Source: Setomelanomma holmii
Lineage: Eukaryota > Ascomycota > Dothideomycetes > Pleosporales > Phaeosphaeriaceae
Assembly (NCBI GenBank): GCA_010015745.1
Contig: ML978165.1
Location: forward strand, 62,001-126,000
Direction: 5' to 3'
DNA length: 64,000 nucleotides
Positions 55,881 to 64,000 of this stretch are shown here, piece by piece. Each line of letters starts with the position of its first letter. Within the stretch, counting starts at the first letter, position 1. The notes beneath the pieces are model-generated. The model was not told where the DNA came from and did not search any database. It saw only the letters and a list, made by a program, of their open reading frames with translations. The position numbers were made by a program, and so were the translations under genes.

Positions 55881-56543
55881 GGTTGTCTGTTGTCATTAGC
55901 CGAGTACGACCGACCTCCAACATACTACATACTACATACTAACGCATTCCTCCGCTCAGCCAACATGAACGTGATCTCTGGCGCAGAAGAGGAAGAGCGA
56001 CGACATGCGACGTCAATGAAGAAGCACCGATCAGGCTCAGAAGGAAGTGTTGCGATGACGATCGGAGTCATACCAGAACCGGTCCGTTCATCGAGTTCTG
56101 CAAGCCACTGCGAAGCAGGAGCCTTTCCAGATGCCTTGATCCTGACCATGTTGCACACAGATGAAGTGTAAGTCTAGATGGATAGAGGAAGTTGGGATTG
56201 TTGTGGTTGTTATGTTTTCAAGGGATCGACGCAGGGTTCGAGAGTGTTGCTCAATCAGTTTAGGCACCTTTCGCGTGTGGCGCAGCACCCCACTAAGTTC
56301 TCTCTCGACTGGGAACAGTCATCTCCATCTTCTGCCAATGAGCAAAAAAGATCATAGATCTGGTTATAATGTTACTGTCAGCAATACAAAGCTGATACAC
56401 GATCGAGTCTTGCACTGATCAATTGGGAATCAGGCGAGAACACGCCCACCTTGAACATCTTCACATGGTTGTAAGAGCTAGAAATTCATCTTCGTGGCGA
56501 TATAGTCGCCATACGCTCATGCTTTGGAGTCAGAAGATTCTCC
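55881..56543. other. intergenic with short CATACTA repeats
   Basis: Contains three CATACTA-type heptamers at about 55920-55940 just upstream of the 2EXR-type gene. Otherwise only shadow frames. Confidence 0.45.
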
Positions 56544-57572
56544 TCATTCGTCCTTATCCACAATCATCAAGTCATCCTCCGTGCCTGCAGCAACCTCTTC
56601 AACACCAGAACTCTCTTCGCCTCCAAAGCTTCCATCTCTCCATGTCCTAATGCCCTCCTCACCCGCGCCATCACTCCGTACTCTGCCCATCATCTTCCCA
56701 TTCCTCTCTCCCCTTCTTGTTAGGCTCCGAACCCTCGTCTTAGGCTGCAACACCTTCCTGCTTCTCTCCCCCATCCCACCCAAATCCTCTCCCCCTCCCT
56801 TCAGCCCGCTTTGCACCTCCCCACCCACATACTCCTCCACACGCTTGAGTATCCTGCCCCTCCTCGAATCTCCCATCCCCAAACTTCCCTCCAGCCTCTC
56901 CCTCAAATCGACATAGTTGCCAAGTACATCCCTCCACCTCACCCCACCAGCTAGTCCATCTGCATCCGGCCCAACACCCACAAGGTCAAGCTCGCTCCAA
57001 CGAGCTGCTACCGCATCGACGAACAACTTCCGCAGCCCATTCCCCGCCGTCGTACGCGCACACACAAACTCGACATCACTCGCGCGAATCGAACTCAAGC
57101 GCGCATTCGACCCGTTCATACGTGCCAGCGGTTCGAAAATCCTGTATAATGTGCGGAGCGCCGCGTCGGTATACGCTTTGGCGCCGAGATGTGCGCCGAG
57201 CAGGTAGGCCGTGGTGTTGGACCGGATAGCGCGATACCCTTCGACGTGCTCGTTGAGGGTGTATATCTTTGAATGCAAGTATGCGGCGAGATTGGCAAAG
57301 TCATTTGCGTCAATATGGTCTAGTGTGAATTGATCGTGCGATAGGTCCTGGCATAATTGGGCGAAGTAGGTTGAGTGTTTGGCTACAAGGGCTTTAGGGA
57401 GATGCCATACGCGTTGACCGACGGTGACGGTCAAGGTGCCGGTGGGAGGGGTAGGGCTGCGAGATGGGGCGGCAGAGCGGTATTTGCGTATTGGAGGTGC
57501 GGGTGTCTTGTTATTAGGGTCGAGGATGGCGGTTTGGAAGTATGCGTTGCGCTTGATCTTGGGCACAGGCAT
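56544..57572 (-). CDS. BTB/POZ-domain protein
   Basis: Single exon, 342 residues. After a basic, Pro-rich leader (MPVPKIKRNAYFQ...) the BTB domain runs from about 46 to 150: TLTVTVGQRVWHLPKALVAK, HSTYFAQLCQDLS, FTLDHIDANDFANLAAYLHSKIY and YLLGAHLGAKAYTDAALRTLY. The middle (ASDVEFVCARTTAGNGLRKLF) fits the usual helical tail of this fungal family. The last 120 residues are Gly/Arg/Glu-rich and disordered. Unrelated in layout to the BTB protein at 27-28 kb. Likely a protein-interaction module, partners unknown. Confidence 0.82.
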   Translation of the reverse strand: MPVPKIKRNAYFQTAILDPNNKTPAPPIRKYRSAAPSRSPTPPTGTLTVTVGQRVWHLPKALVAKHSTYFAQLCQDLSHDQFTLDHIDANDFANLAAYLHSKIYTLNEHVEGYRAIRSNTTAYLLGAHLGAKAYTDAALRTLYRIFEPLARMNGSNARLSSIRASDVEFVCARTTAGNGLRKLFVDAVAARWSELDLVGVGPDADGLAGGVRWRDVLGNYVDLRERLEGSLGMGDSRRGRILKRVEEYVGGEVQSGLKGGGEDLGGMGERSRKVLQPKTRVRSLTRRGERNGKMMGRVRSDGAGEEGIRTWRDGSFGGEESSGVEEVAAGTEDDLMIVDKDE

Positions 57573-58110
57573 GCTGGAAGATGTGGAATGGTACGTTCAG
57601 CGCGATCGTATTTGAGGCGTCGAATCGATCAATATATCCGGTGGTAAAGTGTAGATTATTGCGAGAATTTGTAGTCGAGTCGCGAAATGTCAACGCGCGT
57701 TGCTGGGGGACGTTGTGTATATGTACTATGGTGATGACGCGTTCGACAAACGGAGGTTGAACCACGTGCGCGAGATGAATGACAATAAAGCACCTATTAT
57801 GGGGTTGTAATCTGGATGTAGAGTAGCTGAATGGGCAAAGCGATAAAGATCTTCGCCATGAAGACAAAGGTGCAAAGATGATCCGGACTTTTAAGTCATA
57901 GAATTTGAGATTCTAGAGATAGCACAACTCACATCTATAATCTGGGCAAGCACCATACCACTCTTCTCCAAGATGATATGCGTCCTATACATTGTCTGTC
58001 TTGATCTCGCTGGCTTTGGCGACTGACTACCGCTTTTCCTCAACTTTTGCCACATTCTCTTCTGCGCGCGGTATTGCAATTGAGGAGATTTCAAATCTTT
58101 CTCTGCTCCT
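57573..58110. other. intergenic between BTB gene and MFS relic
   Basis: Upstream region of the BTB gene and downstream region of the MFS relic. No supported gene. Confidence 0.45.
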
Positions 58111-59847
58111 TCAGCGCTTTCCGTATCGATAGAAGAGCCATGGTTCAGGGGCACAAACTAGTGCAACAAATGCGAGCAGCGAGAACGCCGATCCGGCATA
58201 AAGGTTGTGATATAACTTGTTCGCGAACAACGGCGCAAACCCACGAATCAGTGAACGAAGGACAGATGCAGCGGCTATACCAGATGCAGAATGTGACGGG
58301 TAGGCATTGAGAATGTATGTGCTGGTAAAGAACTGTGGTGATCGTCAGCACAAAGCTCGATTTGTCGGAGCTATTATTCACTATAGCTGACATGGCCCCA
58401 ACGACGATTATGCCCGTGCCAACAAAGGCCTAGGTCCAATGGAACCTAAAAGCTGCAGTCCAGCCATATACCAATAGCCCAACGCTGACAAGCGGCCAGA
58501 AGAAGATCATGGGTAGGAGTTGAATTGCGGGTCTCGAGTCTCCTCTGGCTGCTCTTCGCTTCACGATTCCGTCGCTAAGTCCGCCAGCTGCGACCATACC
58601 GATGAAGTTGCCTACAGTAGTACCTAAGTATGCGAGGCCGATCTCCTTGGGTGCCCATCTATATGTGACGGAAAACGTTGTTGGCAGCGTTGTGTAGAGT
58701 ATGTATATCCAACCGTAACCGATTGTTATTATAAGGGAGGTCAGGAGGATCGAGGACGAGAGCATCAGTCGTAATGGCATCGACATGGCCTGGAGGAATA
58801 TCGCAAGCTTTGCTAGTCCAGTTGCGACTTCCAATTGCGATCGGTGGTTCGGGTTGCCTGTCTTGCCTCGTATTTGTTTTGTCTTTCGCCGAATGAGAGC
58901 GGACTCAGATGTCTCCCACAGACATATCATACTAAGAAACGTCGCACAACCACCTAGTATGGCAATTATGTGGAAGATCCATCGCCATCCCCAGGCGTCG
59001 TTGATATACGATCCGGCGGTAGGGCTTACGGCTAGACCTATATTGTACCCAATCGCCATCAAAGCGAAACATCGCGCCTCTCCTCTTCTTGACCGTCATG
59101 TCTGCAACGCTGGACAGCACTTCAGCAAACACACTACCTCCGCCAACTCCCGCGAGGAACAGTAGTATTGCGAGCTCGGAAACGGAATGCATGGCACCGC
59201 ACCGCCAGGTGCATAGTGTGAACAACACAGTGCATATGTGGTATAGAGGCGTGTGACCGTATAATTCTGATAGTGGGGAGACGAGGAGAGGACCGGAGAG
59301 GACCGAAGGCGTAGCCAAGCATGTAGACTGACAACACAAACGAGGACACATACTGATCGGTGGTCTTGAACTCGGCCATCATGTCAGGTATAGCCCGTGA
59401 GAAGACGGAGGACGTGGAAGGTCTGTGACGACATCAATGACTGTCTTCGTACATTTGGATCCAAGTCTGGTGTAGGACTTACGAGATAATGCACACCAGA
59501 AACAAAGAGCAAACGTTCATCGCTTTCTTCCATGTGGGCTAGTTGATGGGCCTTTCTCTGTCGTTCTTGTCATCCCAGTCAACGAGCCACGCATCTCCCA
59601 CTCTTCCCAGGCCATCAACGGGCATGCCGGTATAGATTGGCAAGCTGAGTTCAGACTTCATATATAAACTAGGCAGCACTTCGGATTTGTAGAGTTGCAA
59701 CGCATCCTTCCTGACAGCTGTACGTGCACTATCAACGCTCTCTGTGGAGAGCGTGCTAAGCGCAAACAGTGGACGCGGCGTGGAAGTCCTGGCAGATGGT
59801 TTGCTGGACAGCGTGGGCTGAGGATAAGAATTGCTCGAGTTCGCCAT
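58111..59847 (-). pseudogene. decayed MFS drug:H+ antiporter-type transporter
   Basis: A DHA1-type MFS gene with all blocks in order: WLVDWDDKNDRERPIN, PTWKKAMNVCSLF, FKTTDQYVSSFVLSVYMLGYAFGPL, SPLSELYGHTPLYH, GYNIGLAVSPTAGSYIND, GWRWIFHIIAILGG, RWAPKEIGLAYLGTTVGNFIG, and a C-terminal FFTSTYILNAYPSHSASG. Two introns still look usable (GTAAGT..CACAG near 59470 and GTGAAT..CACAG near 58350). Four lesions break it: in-frame TAG at 59539-59541 where family members have Trp (N-W-P-T-W); an exact 10-bp tandem duplication at 59285-59304 shifting the frame within GYAFGPL; one extra base near 59065 between RRGAMF and MAIGYNIG; and in-frame TAG at 58430-58432 before AFVGTGIIVVG. Too many for assembly error; not functional as a full-length transporter. 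Confidence 0.88.
59285..59304 (-). repeat. 10-bp tandem duplication inside MFS relic
   Basis: GGAGAGGACC occurs twice back-to-back on the plus strand, at 59285-59294 and 59295-59304. Removing one copy in thought restores the family reading GPLLVSPLSELYG, so the duplication is the lesion. Confidence 0.9.
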
Positions 59848-60149
59848 GTGTCAGACTCGTAGTGTCGTTACATCAACAGTCCTATGGCACGTTCGAAAGT
59901 AGCCAACTAAGCTGACACGTCAGGAGCTGATAATGCAATTTCTTGCCCGGGAGGCTGTCATGGCTTCACATATACGTGTGTGGAAATGGAATGCACGGCT
60001 CTGTGAAGTATGGCAGGAAGGACTACCCTTCACATTGAACAAGAAAACTGCAAAACGTGGAAACAGAGAACTGGAGACTCGCGACCGGAAATGATTATCT
60101 TTTCGTCTGAATAGCGGCCAGTTGAAGACATGTGAAGTATGCAGACACA
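59848..60149. other. intergenic
   Basis: Between the start of the MFS relic and the stop of the membrane-protein gene. Nothing recognised. Confidence 0.45.
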
Positions 60150-61367
60150 TTATGTAGTTGTATCTGAGGCATTGCTGTTGCCAGGACCATTTTCGACTTC
60201 GACCGGGAACTTCTCGAGACTTTCATACCACTGTATCACGCTTCCGATCAGGAAAGCCCAGCTTCCCCAGAATGTTGAGAGGCACGCTTGATACTGAGCC
60301 CAGCTTTGCTCGTCGTATCCGAAGGCAGGGCATATCGTGAAGCCAATACCACCAATGAGGTTCCAGGCGCCGATCCACCATCCGAGTGTCTTGGGTGCAG
60401 GCTTCCACCACTTTGTCTGAGTTTCCACCATGAAGAGTGTGCCAGAAATTATGAAGCCGAGACCACCGAGGACCTGCGGCGTCCAGTAAAACACGATCGT
60501 GATTGGACGCGACATGCGGTCGTATATGCCGGGCAGCGCGGTCAAGCCAGAGATCCAGAAGATGCTCGCACCGATCAGTTGAGAGAGCGACGCTAGGAAG
60601 CCCAGAGAGTGTAGGTAATGTGTGCGTAGCTCTTCCGTACAAGGCCACCACACCCATGTGCGTGTGTCTGACTGAGCACCGCTCTTCACTGCTGCCTCTG
60701 TGGAGTGACTGCCACCTTTGCCTACTAGATTGCGCTTATTTGAGTGATGGTGAGTGCAGGATGCCTTCTCAGGCTTTACACTCACAGCACCATCCTCCTT
60801 GTCGTACGAAAGTGAACGCGCTAGCGCCCAGCCAAAGCAGCCGGACCTGTTCTCATTCACAGCTTCTGCCATGAGCAGGAAGGAACCAAATTCAAAGACA
60901 GTGGCGCCGATAAATGCAGTTATACCTCCGCCGTATAGTTCCTCATTCTCAAATTCGGTGCTCGGACGAACAAGGGGCAGCCACACCAAGAAGGCGTTGA
61001 TAACCCAGATCACGCTGCCCAGTGTGAAGACGAATGCAACATCATACGAGATGTCCCAGAATGGATAGTACGTAAGCATGCGCCAGACGTTGTGTGCGAT
61101 GCTGCGAAACGATAATGTCGACCGAGGTGTGGACTGTTTCGGCGCGGCCGTGGCCAGGTTCGAATTGATAATGATAGCATGTCTTCCTTTTCGATTGTTT
61201 CGTGACGTCCATTTGTAGCGAACGTCTGGTCGCGCATCGTGGTGGAAGTGGGCGCGCGTGGGATTGAGGAATGGGAGAGGGCCAGTAACGCGGTGGTGCT
61301 CGAGTTGCAACGCAGGCTCCGTCGCGAACGGTTCGCTGTTTGCACGAAACGCCTCATTGCGCTTCAT
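60150..61367 (-). CDS. conserved fungal integral membrane protein, six predicted helices
   Basis: Single exon, 405 residues. About 95 hydrophilic N-terminal residues precede a first hydrophobic segment (ISYDVAFVFTLGSVIWVINAF). Further segments are ITAFIGATVFEFGSFLLMAEA, HSLGFLASLSQLIGASIFWI, ITIVFYWTPQVLGGLGFIIS, IGAWNLIGGIGFTICPAFGY and FWGSWAFLIGSVIQWYESLE. Between helices 2 and 3 lies a long loop with CTHHHSNKR that could bind metal. I recognise the sequence type as a widespread unnamed fungal membrane family but know no function. The start at 61367 is the first ATG; later in-frame ATGs are not near conserved sequence. Confidence 0.78.
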   Translation of the reverse strand: MKRNEAFRANSEPFATEPALQLEHHRVTGPLPFLNPTRAHFHHDARPDVRYKWTSRNNRKGRHAIIINSNLATAAPKQSTPRSTLSFRSIAHNVWRMLTYYPFWDISYDVAFVFTLGSVIWVINAFLVWLPLVRPSTEFENEELYGGGITAFIGATVFEFGSFLLMAEAVNENRSGCFGWALARSLSYDKEDGAVSVKPEKASCTHHHSNKRNLVGKGGSHSTEAAVKSGAQSDTRTWVWWPCTEELRTHYLHSLGFLASLSQLIGASIFWISGLTALPGIYDRMSRPITIVFYWTPQVLGGLGFIISGTLFMVETQTKWWKPAPKTLGWWIGAWNLIGGIGFTICPAFGYDEQSWAQYQACLSTFWGSWAFLIGSVIQWYESLEKFPVEVENGPGNSNASDTTT

Positions 61368-62091
61368 AGCGACGCTTACGCACTCGTAGCAGTGCGGTGG
61401 AGGTCTAGTAGTTGCTGGGCGTGACGGATCGTTGGCGTGCTATCGATGCATCAATTGATGACAGGGGCGACCGTGTTTTTGAATATGTTTGCGTCAATTG
61501 AATGGGCAGTGAGATCACACCCCTTGACGAGCGTGGTATGCTGGTTTTTTGAGGCATGTCCCTGTTCCGCGCGACGCGTAGGGCTATTTGCGTCATTGTT
61601 CTGGATGAAGATTGGGGCGTAATTGTGATGCTGAGTCATGCGCCCTAGACCACAAAAGACACCTTATAATACCGACAACAAACACTCGGCGCGTGTTTGA
61701 TGATTGTTAGGGTACAATTGGTGTATGGATGACAGAGGTTTGGGGTTTGGAGTTATGGCATGCATGGCGAGTAAGATGGAAGCCATGGCACCTTGGCAAA
61801 GCTTGACCGGGCAAGAGCGCGTCAGTGTCGTAGCTTTCCGCAAACTCATTAAGTTCAGGGAAAGGTCAACAGTTATTAGAGGTCGTAAAGTTCATGTACA
61901 ATTTTCGCCACGCCAGAGCTTACTACATACACTGTTACACTCGTCCTGTCTCGTCTAACATTGATCAAAGCACTAGGTATCTTGCAATCTGAACGCCTTA
62001 CAGTAACATGCATCAGAACGAACGTACTATGCAAGAAGACGCTTATAAACAAAACACAAAATTGCCAGCACAGCTCTTACCGCCTTGCCGC
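61368..62091. other. intergenic, membrane-protein 5' to Cdc15-type 3'
   Basis: Promoter of the membrane-protein gene and 3' untranslated region of the Cdc15/Imp2-type gene. Short frames on both strands, none convincing. Confidence 0.45.
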
Positions 62092-64000
62092 TCAACAAGC
62101 CTGCAAGTAGTTCGACGGCACTAGACCCGGTCTTCCAGTGTTGCCTACCTTCTCTGCCTCCCACCAACCGTCGTCCTGGAGGCGAAGAACGGCAAGAATA
62201 TCACCCTTCTGGAAACCGAGTTCCTCCGGGATCTGTGCGTTGTAGTTGTACATTGCGCGAGCTGCATCAGTGTTAGCCAGTCTCTATGATTCAAATTGGG
62301 TATGCTTGATAACTTACAATAATGCAAAATGATCCTTCCATCGCGGTTATACTGCTTGGGCTCCGCCAAACTCTTACTCCTCACCCGACTCTCAGCTCTC
62401 ACACTACTGCCTCCACCACCGCCACCGTTGAAATTGAATTCACTCGCCCCACTACCGCCAGCGTAGTAAGAGCTCTGGGGCCTCTGTGTTCCTCTACCGC
62501 GCTGACTACCACCGTACACGCTTCCCTCACCGCGCTCACTAGGTGCGGCGATAGAGAGCGCCACCTCGCTGCCTCGCGAGCTAGATGGGCGATCATAGGA
62601 CTGGCGGAAAGCGGGCTGTGGGCTAACGGCGCGGGAAGTGGGTGCTGCGCGGGAGGCAGGGCGGGACTGAGATTGTTGGGCAAAGGTTGGTTGTGGTGGT
62701 GGTTGAGGCGATGCAGCACGTGGCATGTTGACGCTTGGTGAACCGCCGCGCGCGGAGGTGTAAGAGTTACGTCCTACTGGTGTTCCATAAGCTTGAGCTG
62801 AGGCGGTCGCGGTTTGGGCGCGTGGCCTAGCAGATGGAGTGGGTGCCGGTGCAGCATAAGGGTTTGGTGACGCCGTTCGATAGCTGTTCGTCGGTGCTTG
62901 CGATTGCTGCTGTTGTGGCAGAGGTTGTTGTTGCTGCGAACGATATGTTGTTGGTGATGGGGCCTGCTGCGACGACGCTCCACGGAATGACGACGGTGAC
63001 GGTTGCTGAGATGTCTGGGTGCGCAGGGCAGGCCGAGGACTAGTAGCCCGGGGTGGTGCAGGCGAAGTGGCTCTTGGAGGATCCTGCTTAGTTGGGCTCC
63101 TTGAGGAGGACTGGGCATCGGCACCGCCATTGAACACACTGGCCTTCTGTTTGACGTACATCTGCGTCGTCTTTTGCATCTGACGAGATGTATGCGCTGG
63201 CTTTGGAGCCCCAAGCCGAGACATGGGTGGCTGGTCGTAGGACGGCGGAGGAGTACCTCGCTTCGCAGCGTTGATCGCAGCATTTGCGAGAGGCGTTGGT
63301 GCACCGCCAGGCAGGTTTGCGCCTACAGCAGGTGTCGCAGGAGGTTGAGGCGTAGCGAGACCATGGTATCGGTCTGCGGACACACGCAGGGACGTCTGCT
63401 TCGTGACGCCCTTGAGCTCTTCCAGCGCTTGAGCAATGGGATCCAAGTCTTCTTGAGGTTCTTGCTGCTTTGGCTGCTTCTTCTTGTCTGGGGAAGCCAC
63501 GTCGAAGACGTTGTTGCCAACGTTGAGCTGAAAGTTGGCACGAGGATCAACTGGTTCTGGGCTGGCCGAGCGAGGGGCATCCTGGATAACATTGTTGCCT
63601 CGAGATCCTCGTCCAAATGGTCTTGTCGGGCTGACATTCTCATCGTTGGCCCTCCTCGATGTAGGTGCCCATGTATTGCGGCTGGTCGGTGTAATCGTAG
63701 GTGGCTCCTTTTCGTGCCTGCTCCTCCTCCTCCCAAACGGACTGTTGAAGAAGCCTCTCTTCTTTGCTACAGAGCCATCCTCGATTGGGCTGGGCTCAGG
63801 CATTGGTGACTCGGCCATTGGCTTACCTGGTGATGCGGAACCACTTGGTGGCTCAATACTAGAGAATGATGTTGGGTTCGAGTAGTCACTTTGAGAATCT
63901 CTGCTTGATGGTCGAGCAGGGCTAGGAATAGTACTTCGGTCGGATGGTGGTCCAATCCGACAGTACTGTGTCATACCATCTGTCGGGTAGTCATTGTGTG
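62092..64000 (-). CDS. Cdc15/Imp2-type F-BAR/SH3 cytokinesis protein, C-terminal part
   Basis: Partial: the frame is open to the right edge, reading into HNDYPTDGMTQYCRIGPPS, a conserved landmark just after the F-BAR domain in fungal Cdc15/Imp2/Hof1 proteins, so the F-BAR domain lies outside. Present are a disordered Ser/Pro/Gln-rich linker of about 550 residues and, after an intron (62317-62262), the C-terminal SH3 domain (exon 62261-62092): RAMYNYNAQIPEELGFQKGD, ILAVLRLQDDGWWEAE and GLVPSNYLQAC, with ALYDY-like, DDGWW and PSNY ligand-binding motifs intact. These proteins scaffold the contractile ring and septum. The 63974 ATG is internal, not the start. Many SP/RATSP sites suit regulation by phosphorylation. 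Confidence 0.9.

Noticed and set aside
63174..63809. 211-codon plus-strand frame
   Set aside because: Antisense to the low-complexity linker of the Cdc15/Imp2-type gene.
1..64000. CRISPR array, bacterial operon or prophage signals
   Set aside because: Intron-rich eukaryotic gene structure throughout; no regularly spaced repeats.

Overview
This is a nuclear segment from a filamentous ascomycete (Pezizomycotina). Genes are interrupted by short GT..AG introns of about 45-90 nt, are monocistronic and lie on both strands. The content is typical of that group: HET-domain genes, a fungal rhodopsin-domain (SAT4/PTH11-like) membrane protein, a Zn2Cys6 regulator, OPT, NCS1 and MFS transporters, a Ran1-type kinase and a Cdc15/Imp2-type protein. 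A dothideomycete is my guess; the sequence alone does not settle it. Exon joins were worked out by hand from splice signals, frame and family conservation. For most models the joined exons sum to a whole number of codons.

Layout. 0.7-5.6 kb: an NCS1 permease and, divergently, a fused isochorismatase-like/amidase enzyme, together suggesting uptake and breakdown of a urea-type nitrogen compound. 5.8-6.5 kb: two adjacent Pol III tRNA-like genes with unusually long inserts in the anticodon loop. 6.7-15.8 kb: an OPT transporter, a BCS1-type mitochondrial AAA ATPase, an RRM protein and a rhodopsin-domain membrane protein. 18-20 kb: a decayed HET gene. 20.5-39.7 kb: a dense housekeeping block with a nuclear coiled-coil protein, an OXLD1-like protein, DPM3, a SmgGDS-like protein, a BTB protein, a class IV amine transaminase, a small CxC metal-binding protein, AP-2 alpha, a NADAR protein, a hypothetical protein with an apparent frame break and a Zn2Cys6 regulator. 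40.3-42.4 kb: a second decayed HET gene. 42.4-47.8 and 49.2-55.0 kb: two gene-poor stretches around a Ran1-type kinase. 55.0-64.0 kb: an EXR/F-box-like protein, a BTB protein, a decayed MFS transporter, a six-TM membrane protein and the C-terminal part of a Cdc15/Imp2-type protein that runs off the window.

Most striking points: the tandem tRNA-like genes, whose stems are supported by compensatory changes and Pol III terminators but whose anticodon cannot be read in the usual way; the one-chain enzyme that could carry out biuret to allophanate to ammonia; and three accessory genes caught at different stages of decay, one showing a 10-bp tandem duplication that breaks the frame.
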